Part shown: positions 1 through 7,027 of the stretch, piece after piece
How positions within the stretch are numbered: position 1 is the stretch's first letter
Layout of the letters: each line of letters begins with the position of its first letter
Assembly (NCBI GenBank): GCA_002493945.1
Contig: DLAL01000065.1
Span: 1-13,034 of the forward strand
Reading direction: 5' to 3'
DNA: 13,034 nt
Source: Porphyromonadaceae bacterium UBA7048
GTDB taxonomy: Bacteria > Bacteroidota > Bacteroidia > Bacteroidales > Muribaculaceae
Translations under genes and position numbers: made by a program
Notes under the pieces: model-generated
Seen by the model: the letters and a program-made list of their open reading frames with translations, nothing else
Databases searched by the model: none
What the model was told of the DNA's origin: nothing

Positions 1-38
1 TATTTTCTGAATATCCCTAATTAACCTCATTTCTCAAA

Positions 39-401
39 ATGAAAAGAGTATTTACTTTTATCGGGCTGCTATTGATTATGGCTTTTGCAGCCTCTGCTAA
101 AGATTCTTCGATTGGTTTAAATTTCCGCCGCAAAACACCACAAGGAAATCCGACACATGTCGAGCGTGCCCCCATGCACCTTCCCATCGACGTATACTAC
201 GACGATGCCACCCGTCAGTTCGAAGTCATCAGCGATGGCGAAATCGACGCACAGGTATACCTATGCGACGAGAACGGTGCAACCCTCGACTACGCTCCCT
301 GCCTCAACTCCACACTGACCGTACCTGACGGCTTCACAGGCGTTGCTGTCATCATCATTGATGCCGACAACTGGGAAGGCCGTGGGGAGACCGTCATCTG
401 A
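39..401 (+). CDS. Small secreted DUF3244-like protein
   Basis: A 120-residue protein beginning with a clear signal peptide (charged MKR, then a hydrophobic run FIGLLLIMAFAASA, likely cleaved after ASA near residue 20). It is therefore exported. The mature part reads as a small beta-sandwich: a PIDVYYDDATRQFEV strand pair, then VYLCDENGATL, then a final VAVIIIDADNWEGRGETVI strand. This pattern resembles the DUF3244 family of short Bacteroidetes secreted proteins; I assign it by pattern, not by a search. Two cysteines (in YLCDE and APCLN) could form a disulfide. The peptidase gene starts 38 bp downstream on the same strand, so the two are probably co-transcribed. Small staphostatin-like proteins encoded beside secreted cysteine proteases in Bacteroides have been described as inhibitors, so an inhibitor role is possible, but nothing in the sequence proves it. 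I saw no convincing promoter in the 38 bases before it. Confidence 0.75.
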   Translation: MKRVFTFIGLLLIMAFAASAKDSSIGLNFRRKTPQGNPTHVERAPMHLPIDVYYDDATRQFEVISDGEIDAQVYLCDENGATLDYAPCLNSTLTVPDGFTGVAVIIIDADNWEGRGETVI

Positions 402-439
402 CACCCGATTCGCACCATCACCTTAAAAAACAAACCACT

Positions 440-655
440 ATGAGACACAAACGACTACTTATCATGCTGTTCATTCAGAGTTGCATCACATTCGCGATGT
501 CAGCGGTGAACGGCTATCATGATGTAACTCTCGAAGAAGCATTGGAGGAGGTTCTAAAATACTCACACCCGGATATTGCCAACGTATACAGAACAGCCAA
601 CGACTACCCTGACAAATGGGTCCTTTTCATTGATATGACGCCTGACCGCGGCTAG
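440..655 (+). CDS. N-terminal fragment of interrupted C13-type peptidase (signal peptide plus start of prodomain)
   Basis: A 71-codon open frame starting MRHKRLLIMLF with a signal peptide (hydrophobic LLIMLFIQSCITFAMSA), followed by a short acidic helix-like stretch (LEEALEEVLKY) and the motif KWVLFIDMTPDRG. It ends at a TAG at 653-655. The same frame stays open straight past this TAG into the large peptidase body at 737-3103, which itself has no signal peptide. The simplest reading is that this is the secretion signal and start of the prodomain of that peptidase, cut off by a nonsense mutation, rather than a separate small gene. Translated alone it would give a short exported peptide with no recognisable function. 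Confidence 0.7.
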   Translation: MRHKRLLIMLFIQSCITFAMSAVNGYHDVTLEEALEEVLKYSHPDIANVYRTANDYPDKWVLFIDMTPDRG

Positions 656-736
656 CCTCACTCAAGTTATATATACGAAATCCCCAAAACTGTACCTGAC
701 GGGACTGCTCTGAGAACCCGGACTAAACAGATATCG

Positions 737-3103
737 ATGTCTTATCCTCCGTCAGAAGAATTCGTACCTTGCCTTTTCAATCAGCCTAACTCCTCATTCC
801 GAAATGTTAAGCCGAAATTGAGGATTCCCGGAGCATCAAATACCCCCAACCCACTCGGTTCACGTACGTATGCCCTGATAATCAGCGGCGGAGTGAACCC
901 AATTTCCAATTATGAGCGGTACTGGAATGACTGTTCCTTCATATATCAGACACTTGTAAAGAGATACGATATCCCTAAAGAGAACATTTATCCGATTATG
1001 TCAGACGGGACTAATCCCGGCGCAGATATGAATCTCACTACCGGCGGCTTTGCTTCACAATCGCTGGACCTTGACTTTGACGGAGAGAATGAGATAAAAC
1101 TCGCTGCCACCAAAGCTAACATACAATCAACGCTTAATTCCTTAGCAAACAAGCTACAGAAAGACGACCATCTGTTCATCTACGTCATCGACCACGGCGG
1201 CACAAATGACTACAACACAAACTCATATATCTGTCTGTGGGGACAAGAAAGCCTGTATGATTATGAATTAGCCAATATGCTGACTCCGTTCACCTCAAAG
1301 TTGGTGAATGTAAATGTTGTACTCGGACAATGTTTTTCAGGGGGCTTCATTGATAATCTGACAAAGACTGGATGTGTCGTCGCAGCAGCATCTAAAGGCA
1401 GTGAATCATCGTGGGCTTGCAGCAGTATACCATATGACGAATTTGTATATCATTGGACATGTGCGGTAAACGGTGCCGACCATTTAGGACAGGCAATAAA
1501 AGCAGATACCGATAATAATGGCCGTGTGACTATGGATGAGGCCTTCCTCTACGCCAAGAATAATGACAGAGCAAACGAACAACCCCAGTATGTCTCTACT
1601 CCACGTTCTGTCGGTGAAGATCTTGCGTTCAATCATCTTGCCCCATCAATAGACCTGTATCTAAAAGATAATCCCGAAGATACGGGAAAAGAGCCCAATA
1701 TGACCACCGATAAATTTTGGATAAGTCCTTCGATTTGGATAAGAAATAAGGCCGACGGTATCTATGAACATGAGAATCCATATTACTCGGAGGATCATCA
1801 GGCTGCAACAATATATGTAAGAGTATATAATCGAGGGAAAGAAAACTATACTAAAGGTAAGTATTATATTCATACCTATTGGGCAAAAGCATCCACCGGT
1901 TTCCAACCTTATACGTGGACCGGTAATGAGGTATATGCACCGAATGCAGAATTGACAGGAGGGCCTCTCCAGGCAAGGCCTGTACCAAGTATAGCAGCCG
2001 GAGAATATACAGATATTAATATACCGTGGAGTCTTCCGGTCGGATTCTTCGATGAGACGGAGGATAATGACCCCAATGACCACCACTATTGTATATTGGC
2101 CCAGATAACAGACACTCCTCGCGAGACATGGTATGATGGAAAGTTATCATATGCTTGTAAAAGCTCCAACAAGGATGCACAAAAGAATATATCAATAATT
2201 GATAAAACGAAACTTAAAGATGGAACCAAAGTATTTGTTCGAAATGTAACAGATGACACAAAAAAGTATACTTTGTCAATAGTGCCAAGAACTAAAAGTG
2301 ATGAGTCAATCTTTACTGCAGCGAAAATTCAAATGGACATGTCTCAGCCAATATATGAGGCATGGGAGCGCGGTGGATTCAGATGCAATAATATAAACCG
2401 AACTCCCACAACTGAGCCAAAAACAGTCCAGTTTATATCAAAGGATAGCAAGATTGAAGCAATATCTCTTGAAGGTAGAGAATTTGATAAAGTGAGTCTG
2501 AAGTTCAACTTCCGATTTATGCCTGCTGTAGAGAATTATACTGTAGATTTGATTCAGCGAGACGAGTCTGGAGAGATAATTGGTGGAGAGACGTTTATTG
2601 TAGAAGCTCCACGACTACAAATTAATCCCGTAGAAATTACTCCTATCCCGAGAGAAGACGGAAAAGTTATTCTTTCCACCAATGCCGATGAGGATTCATA
2701 CGTACGATGGGAGAACGCGGAAGGTATGACTATCAGTGAGAGCAATACTGTTATAGTTTCGCCTGATGCGATGTCTGACAATACTTATCATGCTTATGTG
2801 ACGTCGAAAGACGGCGCGTTTGCAAGCGAAGCGATTACATTAGAACCTACAATAGGTTTTGACAAAGTGTATACCGACAACCTTTGCGATAATTTGTTTA
2901 TTGACCTTAAGTGCGATGCTTCAGAATATTCTTTGGTCACAATCGCTCCTGCATCAAATATTAATGCAGTTATCTCACAGAATTTGAAAGATGGAGACAG
3001 GTCTATAACTCTTGATATCTCGTCATTGAGCAAAGGTGTTTATGTAGTGTCTCATATTGTCAATGGGGTAACCGTTGATAGTACTAAATTCGTTAAGCGA
3101 TGA
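737..3103 (+). CDS. Legumain/caspase-like (C13-type) cysteine peptidase body with C-terminal sorting-like domain
   Basis: A 788-residue frame. The peptidase domain spans about residues 40-300: a first strand SRTYALIISGG, the catalytic His in YVIDHGG (His153) and the catalytic Cys in VLGQCFSGGF (Cys199). This is the His-Gly/Cys spacing of clan CD enzymes, best fitting C13 (legumain/GPI8-like). Residues 257-268 (DTDNNGRVTMDE) form a perfect EF-hand-type calcium loop, and DLDFDGE at 111-117 is a second acidic D-x-D-x-D-G patch. Residues 300-470 look like a beta-rich module (FWISPSIWIRN, then YWAKASTGF), and beta-sandwich-like sequence continues to about 715. The last 70 or so residues (ISSLSKGVYVVSHIV to KFVKR) resemble a type A C-terminal sorting domain of secreted Bacteroidetes proteins. 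The ATG at 737 is only the first start codon after the amber stop; the original start is 440. The stretch is A/T-rich compared with the genes to its right. Confidence 0.8.
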   Translation: MSYPPSEEFVPCLFNQPNSSFRNVKPKLRIPGASNTPNPLGSRTYALIISGGVNPISNYERYWNDCSFIYQTLVKRYDIPKENIYPIMSDGTNPGADMNLTTGGFASQSLDLDFDGENEIKLAATKANIQSTLNSLANKLQKDDHLFIYVIDHGGTNDYNTNSYICLWGQESLYDYELANMLTPFTSKLVNVNVVLGQCFSGGFIDNLTKTGCVVAAASKGSESSWACSSIPYDEFVYHWTCAVNGADHLGQAIKADTDNNGRVTMDEAFLYAKNNDRANEQPQYVSTPRSVGEDLAFNHLAPSIDLYLKDNPEDTGKEPNMTTDKFWISPSIWIRNKADGIYEHENPYYSEDHQAATIYVRVYNRGKENYTKGKYYIHTYWAKASTGFQPYTWTGNEVYAPNAELTGGPLQARPVPSIAAGEYTDINIPWSLPVGFFDETEDNDPNDHHYCILAQITDTPRETWYDGKLSYACKSSNKDAQKNISIIDKTKLKDGTKVFVRNVTDDTKKYTLSIVPRTKSDESIFTAAKIQMDMSQPIYEAWERGGFRCNNINRTPTTEPKTVQFISKDSKIEAISLEGREFDKVSLKFNFRFMPAVENYTVDLIQRDESGEIIGGETFIVEAPRLQINPVEITPIPREDGKVILSTNADEDSYVRWENAEGMTISESNTVIVSPDAMSDNTYHAYVTSKDGAFASEAITLEPTIGFDKVYTDNLCDNLFIDLKCDASEYSLVTIAPASNINAVISQNLKDGDRSITLDISSLSKGVYVVSHIVNGVTVDSTKFVKR

Positions 3104-3113
3104 ACTAAACACA

Positions 3114-3155
3114 GAAAGTATAATGCAGAATATGTAAATTCTGCATTATACTTTC
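3114..3155 (+). terminator. Strong hairpin after the peptidase gene
   Basis: Ten bases after the TGA lies a perfect 18-bp inverted repeat (left arm 3114-3131, beginning GAAAGTATAATGCAG; right arm 3138-3155) around a 6-base loop ATGTAA. The following sequence is A/T-rich (ATATAAATTTATATTT) but has no pure T run. Position and strength suit a transcription terminator separating the peptidase from the LRR gene. Confidence 0.75.
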
Positions 3156-3168
3156 ATATAAATTTATA

Positions 3169-3200
3169 TTTGCATAGTAAGAATAGATTTCGTAGCTTTG
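3169..3200 (+). promoter_or_regulatory. Bacteroidota-type promoter for the LRR protein gene
   Basis: TTTG at 3169-3172, a 20-bp spacer, then TAGCTTTG at 3193-3200. This matches the Bacteroidetes -33/-7 consensus (TTTG and TAnnTTTG, about 20 bp apart) exactly. Transcription should begin a few bases after 3200, giving a leader of about 20 nt before the ATG at 3228. Confidence 0.8.
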
Positions 3201-3227
3201 CAATAAATCATTCTAAACCGATACCAT

Positions 3228-4658
3228 ATGAAAAGACTTTTTACTCTACTATTGGTCATTTGCAGTGTTGCCACTCTGATGGCGCAGAGACCTCAGGACT
3301 TTATGAGGGTTGGCGGAGGAATATCTCCCGATCTCATACTTCAGGATGATGGAAATCACTTGCAGAATCTTCCGCAGCGCAATGTGATGAGCGACCCGGA
3401 GACGACCGTACCCGTCACCCTGACCGTCGCAACCGAAAAATACGGTCAGCTCGAGGAACAGCTGAAAGACTACGCCGATGTATGGTCTGACTCGATTGTC
3501 GTGTCGGGGTTTATGAACAAGGCCGATTTTTCGGCCTTGTGGAATCATATCTGGACGCATAACATATCTCTTGTCCTGAATCTCGAGGGCGTTACGATGG
3601 AGAATAATGAGGTTCCCGACCATGCGCTGTTCATGACCGGACAATTTGGGTCTGAAATATGGCCCCGCATCCGCAGGATTATGTTGCCCGAAGGCATAAA
3701 GCGTATCGGCACGGCGGCTTTTGCGTGTCTGCATCTGCAGCAGGTCAACATACCGTCCTCAGTCCGCGAAATCGGAGCGTCGGCATTCGCGTACGACAAT
3801 TCGCTTGATTGCCCGATTGTCATACCGGAGGGTGTGGAGGAAATAAAAAGCTATACATTCCATTATTGCCATCGTCTCCGCACAGCTCCCGTCCTTCCAC
3901 AATCTTTAAAGAAAATCGGAGCGGCTGCTTTCTCATATACCGATTTCGACGGAATGGTCTTTCCCTCAGGACTTGTCAGCATCGGTGAAGTCGCGTTTCT
4001 GCGAAACGGCCTTTCGGAAATACGGTTGCCGGAATCCTGTACAGAGATTGGCAGCAGTGCCTTTGAGAACAGCTATAAAGTCAAGGAGATAATACTTCCT
4101 GAGAGTTTGGATGAAATTCCATGGAGTGCTTTCTATATGTGCGATAATCTTGAATATATTTCGATACCAGGCAATATAAAGACCATCGGCGAAGCGGCCT
4201 TCGAATGTTGCTTCAAACTTAAAAGAGTGGATTTTAGCGAAGGTATCACAGAGATTGGAAAAGATGCTTTCTCTCTTTGTGCCATCGATTCCTTATGTAT
4301 TCCGGCTACCGTTCTGTCTATCGGAGACGGCTGCTTCACTAACAACGACGGACTGAAGGCGGTATGCAGCAAGGCTGAGAATCCGCCCATGATTGACTCC
4401 GGAAGTGTTGCATTCGACGCTGTCGGCGCTACTCTCTACGTTCCCGTAGGCTCAAAGGAAAAGTACATCGGTCAATCAGGCTGGAATGTATTTGCCAAAG
4501 TACAGGAGCAGAATTTCGAATCCTCAGGTGTTGACGGCGTGACTGCCGGCAGCGCGGCAGACTCCGACGCCGCGGTCTACGACCTGACGGGCCGGCGCGT
4601 GGACACTCCGCAGTCGGGACGCATCTACATAGTCAAGGGGCGGAAAGTCCTGTTCTGA
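3228..4658 (+). CDS. BspA-like leucine-rich-repeat (LRR_5) secreted surface protein
   Basis: A 476-residue exported protein. Residues 1-19 are a signal peptide (MKRLFTLLLVICSVATLMA, then Q). After a spacer domain (about 20-145) come ten LRR_5 repeats of 22-24 residues, each carrying an IGxxAF-type core. The cores start at about residues 160, 182, 206, 230, 252, 274, 297, 320, 343 and 365 (for example IGTAAF, IGASAF, IGEAAF, IGKDAF). Residues 395-425 (ATLYVPVGSKEKYIG, then GWNVF) are the usual cap after such arrays. The final 30 residues (VYDLTGRRV ... GRIYIVKGRKVLF) are the short conserved tail common on Bacteroidales secreted proteins. BspA-like proteins bind host matrix or other cells; the ligand here cannot be told. 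The gene has its own promoter and is bounded by hairpins on both sides, so it is probably monocistronic. Confidence 0.9.
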   Translation: MKRLFTLLLVICSVATLMAQRPQDFMRVGGGISPDLILQDDGNHLQNLPQRNVMSDPETTVPVTLTVATEKYGQLEEQLKDYADVWSDSIVVSGFMNKADFSALWNHIWTHNISLVLNLEGVTMENNEVPDHALFMTGQFGSEIWPRIRRIMLPEGIKRIGTAAFACLHLQQVNIPSSVREIGASAFAYDNSLDCPIVIPEGVEEIKSYTFHYCHRLRTAPVLPQSLKKIGAAAFSYTDFDGMVFPSGLVSIGEVAFLRNGLSEIRLPESCTEIGSSAFENSYKVKEIILPESLDEIPWSAFYMCDNLEYISIPGNIKTIGEAAFECCFKLKRVDFSEGITEIGKDAFSLCAIDSLCIPATVLSIGDGCFTNNDGLKAVCSKAENPPMIDSGSVAFDAVGATLYVPVGSKEKYIGQSGWNVFAKVQEQNFESSGVDGVTAGSAADSDAAVYDLTGRRVDTPQSGRIYIVKGRKVLF

Positions 4659-4678
4659 GCAATCTGATTGACATACAC

Positions 4679-4749
4679 TCCCCCCGGAGCCTCTTTCGCT
4701 GATGCGGTTGGAAATGATTGAAGACCATTGAAAGACGGCGCCGGGGGGA
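4679..4749. terminator. Long G/C-rich hairpin between convergent genes
   Basis: TCCCCCCGG (4679-4687) pairs with CCGGGGGGA (4741-4749). Inside it GCC pairs with GGC (4689-4691 with 4737-4739) and TCTTTC with GAAAGA (4692-4697 with 4730-4735), with one mismatch and one bulge and a loop of about 32 nt. It starts 20 bp after the LRR stop. Before the adjacent element inserted, it would have lain about 10 bp from the stop of the opposing DUF2851 gene. That fits a bidirectional terminator, although neither side has a T tract. Confidence 0.55.
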
Positions 4750-4762
4750 TTCCTATGTATTA

Positions 4763-4795
4763 GAGGTTGTTTAATAATGCTTGTTAACGGCAGGG
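4763..4795 (+). repeat. Left terminal inverted repeat of the MITE-like element
   Basis: A 33-bp arm starting GAGGTTGTTTAATAAT and ending GGCAGGG. It differs from the complement of the right arm only at arm positions 17, 18 and 27. Confidence 0.85.
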
Positions 4796-5040
4796 CCGAA
4801 AATTTTGAGATGGATTTATTCCTGCAGCAAAGGAGCATAGCGGGCTATGTGACTGAAGCAAAGGGATAAAGACGCTCAAAATTTTCAGAGGCGTCACTAA
4901 CTTCATTATTGTCAGCCTTAACATGAATTTAAAATTACTTCTGTCTGGTGTCTTTTATGTTAATGCGCATTTATTCGTCGGTCACAATGGAACCCCATTG
5001 CTCCCTCCTCATAAAGTGCACCTTAGCATAAAATACACCA

Positions 5041-5073
5041 CCCTGCAGTTAACAATGATTATTAAACAACCTC
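5041..5073 (-). repeat. Right terminal inverted repeat of the MITE-like element
   Basis: A 33-bp arm whose complement starts GAGGTTGTTTAATAAT and ends TGCAGGG. It abuts the TTA (5074-5076) that is both target duplication and DUF2851 stop codon. Confidence 0.85.
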
Positions 5074-6384
5074 TTAGTTTTCCCTCACGGGCGTCCTCCT
5101 CACCGCCCTCTCGGCCAGCATGCGGTGGCCTATGCGGCAATAGAGGCACTTGCGCGGCTCGCAGTAGCCTCGGCGGAGCTGTATCATGGCCTGCGACGTG
5201 AAGGCGTCGGGGCAGTCTATGCCGGCGTCGGTGAAGGTGCGCACCAGCAGATTGTTCTCAGCAGGCAGACTCATGAGCAGGTCTATGGCACGGTCGCACA
5301 GCTCCGGGCGGCCGCTGTCATGGCCGTAGGCATGGAGCACGGGCACCACCACATTGATGATGAGCGACGTCACCGACGTCTTGCTCAGGGCATTGTAGCC
5401 CGGAGCGGTCTCCGACGTGAAGTTGTAGCGCCGTCCCCAATAGCCGCACAGCGTGACGTCGAATAGCTCGCGCGCCTCGGCCTCGGTGGTGACGTGCAGC
5501 ATGTCGGTGCCGGGCCTGAAGCCCTGATAGACCATCTCGGCAAGGGCCGCCAGGCGGCGGTGGGGGAAGTTCTGTGGCCGCATGCGGCCCATACGCCAGT
5601 TGAGCGAGAGCGGACGGCTCCAGCCGTATTTATGAGCCACGAAAGCGTATTCTGCCGCCATTTCGCGCACGTAGGACTGCTCCGCGACGGCCGGCGGCAG
5701 ACTGTCGAGGAATCCGGCCTGACCGAAGAGCGCGCCTTCGAGCGTCACCAGCGAGTCGCGGTGGCGCATCAGGCGGTGCAGCGGCGTGGCCAGCGCCAGC
5801 CGCTCGAAGGGGTCGCTGTTGGTGCCGAAGCCCAGCGCACGGGCCAGCACCACGTAGACCGTCTCGCGCCAGTCGCCGTTGAGCCGGCGGTGCAGCTCCG
5901 ACACGCGCTCAGCCTTGGCTATGACACGCTCGAATCCGAGCGACGTGAGCCAGTCCGACACGTAGACGCGCGGCAGGCGGTCAAGGAACGCGGCGCAGCC
6001 CAGGTCGGCCGAACGGTTGTCGACCATGCCGCTGTATATCTCGGCGAAATTGCGCACGCATGGCATGCACACCTGCGGAATCTCGCGGCCGTCGCTGCGC
6101 GCTATACGCGCGTCGTCACGGCCGACGACGTGCAGGATGACCGAATCATATGCCGGGTCGCTGTCGTGGCCGTGACGGTGCCAGTCAGAGGCTCTGACGT
6201 GTATCTCTATATTGCCGGCCCAGGTGTCGGCGCCGATGCGTATCTTGGCGTTGAAGAAATCGGGCCCCGAGCCTGTGTTCAGCAGCCCCGGATCGAGCAC
6301 ATCGATGCGTCGGCCGTCGACAGCCGTCATGTCCTCGGGCAGCCACAGACGGTGCTGCCACACGTATTGCATCAGTTTCTCCAT
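5074..6384 (-). CDS. DUF2851 family protein, function unknown
   Basis: A 436-residue soluble protein with no signal peptide. I recognise it as DUF2851, a conserved Bacteroidetes family. The N-terminal block has GPDFFNAKI (residues 40-48) and GNIEIHVRASDWHRHGHDSD (58-77), followed by AYDSVILHVV. The C-terminus has a conserved cysteine cluster GYCEPRKCLYCRIGH (Cys408, Cys413, Cys416), which could bind a metal. The PD...E spacing in the N-terminal block recalls a nuclease-like core, but this is only a pattern impression. It is the third gene of a minus-strand operon, 28 bp after ribE. Its TAA stop coincides with the target-site duplication of the adjacent MITE, so the insertion left the reading frame and its end intact. 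No biochemical role is known to me. Confidence 0.85.
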   Translation of the reverse strand: MEKLMQYVWQHRLWLPEDMTAVDGRRIDVLDPGLLNTGSGPDFFNAKIRIGADTWAGNIEIHVRASDWHRHGHDSDPAYDSVILHVVGRDDARIARSDGREIPQVCMPCVRNFAEIYSGMVDNRSADLGCAAFLDRLPRVYVSDWLTSLGFERVIAKAERVSELHRRLNGDWRETVYVVLARALGFGTNSDPFERLALATPLHRLMRHRDSLVTLEGALFGQAGFLDSLPPAVAEQSYVREMAAEYAFVAHKYGWSRPLSLNWRMGRMRPQNFPHRRLAALAEMVYQGFRPGTDMLHVTTEAEARELFDVTLCGYWGRRYNFTSETAPGYNALSKTSVTSLIINVVVPVLHAYGHDSGRPELCDRAIDLLMSLPAENNLLVRTFTDAGIDCPDAFTSQAMIQLRRGYCEPRKCLYCRIGHRMLAERAVRRTPVREN

Positions 6385-6412
6385 CCTCGGGGGGCCTGCC
6401 GGAGGGCCCGTA

Positions 6413-7024
6413 TCAGAGGTTGCGCAGCTCCATCATCCGGGCAAGGTACTTGCCGATGATGTCGAACTCGAGGTTCACCTTCGACCCCACGCGGATATCG
6501 CGGAAGTTGGTGTGCTCGAAAGTATAGGGAATGATGGCCACTCGGAAGCTCTCGGGCTCGCTGTCGCACACGGTGAGGCTTACGCCGTTGACCGTCACGG
6601 AGCCTTTCTCCACGGTCATATAGCCCTTGGCCACCATTTCGGGAGTGGTCTTGTAGCTGAATGTGAAGTAGGTGCTGCCGTCGGCCTCCTCTATGGCCGT
6701 GCATTCGGCGGTGGTGTCGACGTGGCCCTGCACGATGTGGCCGTCCAGACGGCCGTTCATCTGCATGGAGCGCTCGAGGTTCACCAGGTCGCCGGGCTTG
6801 AGCAGCCCGAGGTTAGAGCGGTCGAGCGTCTCGCGGATGGCCGTCACCACGTAGGTGTTGTCGGGCCGCAGTTCCACCACGGTCAGGCACACGCCGTTGT
6901 GCGCCACCGACTGGTCGATGCGCAGCTCGTCGGTGAACGAGCACGACACTATCAGATTGATGTTCGAGTCCTTCTTCTCTACGCCGGCCACACGTCCGGC
7001 TTCTTCGACAATTCCTGAGAACAT
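6413..7024 (-). CDS. ribE: Riboflavin synthase, alpha subunit
   Basis: Cytoplasmic enzyme of the last step of riboflavin synthesis: it converts two 6,7-dimethyl-8-ribityllumazine molecules into riboflavin and 5-amino-6-ribitylaminouracil. The 203 residues are the usual length and start with the family signature MFSGIVEE. Two tandem lumazine-binding repeats are visible: the first has SVAHNGVCLTVVE (39-51), and the second has GHIVQGHVDTT (95-105) and SVTVNGVSLTVCD. The C-terminal helix is the typical KYLARMME. It starts 3 bp after the GH31 stop and ends 28 bp before DUF2851, so it is read in that operon from the promoter near 9460. No other rib gene and no FMN-riboswitch-like leader is visible in the window. 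The name follows the usage where ribE is riboflavin synthase (E. coli ribC). Confidence 0.96.
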   Translation of the reverse strand: MFSGIVEEAGRVAGVEKKDSNINLIVSCSFTDELRIDQSVAHNGVCLTVVELRPDNTYVVTAIRETLDRSNLGLLKPGDLVNLERSMQMNGRLDGHIVQGHVDTTAECTAIEEADGSTYFTFSYKTTPEMVAKGYMTVEKGSVTVNGVSLTVCDSEPESFRVAIIPYTFEHTNFRDIRVGSKVNLEFDIIGKYLARMMELRNL

Positions 7025-7027
7025 ATC

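Larger units (their letters stand above)
440..3103 (+). pseudogene. Full-length secreted C13-like peptidase gene with one in-frame amber stop
   Basis: Read as one unit, this is 887 codons from ATG 440 to the TGA at 3101-3103. Only codon 72 (TAG, 653-655) interrupts it. The 27 codons between the TAG and the next ATG (737) are open and read as plausible protein (PHSSYIYEIP, then KTVPDGTALR). No frame change is needed, so this is a point nonsense mutation, a sequencing error, or a readthrough site, not an indel. The context DRG*PHSSYIY suggests a lost tryptophan codon (TGG to TAG, one base), which is an inference. It is the only TAG ending an open frame among the genes called here. Without readthrough the catalytic part would lack its signal peptide and probably could not be exported. 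Confidence 0.7.
4763..5073. mobile_element. Non-coding 311-bp MITE-like insertion with TTA target duplication
   Basis: The element is bounded by 33-bp terminal inverted repeats that match at 30 of 33 positions (4763-4795 and 5041-5073; outer ends GAGGTTGTTTAATAAT and its complement). It is flanked by a direct repeat TTA (4760-4762 and 5074-5076). It holds no credible gene. Inside are two further inverted repeats: GAAAATTTTGAG (4798-4809) with CTCAAAATTTTC (4875-4886), enclosing CATAGC-GG-GCTATG; and 4946-4969 with 5017-5040 (20 of 24 matching), enclosing CAATGG-AACC-CCATTG. A small size, no transposase, long terminal repeats and a 3-bp TNA duplication are MITE hallmarks. A TNA duplication is known for some IS5-family groups, so the parent is plausibly an IS5-like element elsewhere in the genome (inference). 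The right TTA is read as the TAA stop of the minus-strand DUF2851 gene. Confidence 0.8.

Noticed and set aside
401..737. Frameshift as the cause of the split peptidase gene
   Set aside because: Both parts are in the same frame (440 and 737 differ by a multiple of 3) and the gap is open after the TAG, so a point nonsense change explains it without an indel.
4923..5201. 92-codon plus-strand frame running out of the MITE into the DUF2851 3' end
   Set aside because: It crosses the element boundary and the antisense of a real gene, and its tail is low-complexity Ser/Pro/Arg-rich. It has no coding signature.
5494..7018. Long plus-strand frames opposite DUF2851 and ribE (5494-6459 and 6212-7018)
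   Set aside because: They are antisense shadows of genes with clear family motifs and have no recognisable domains.
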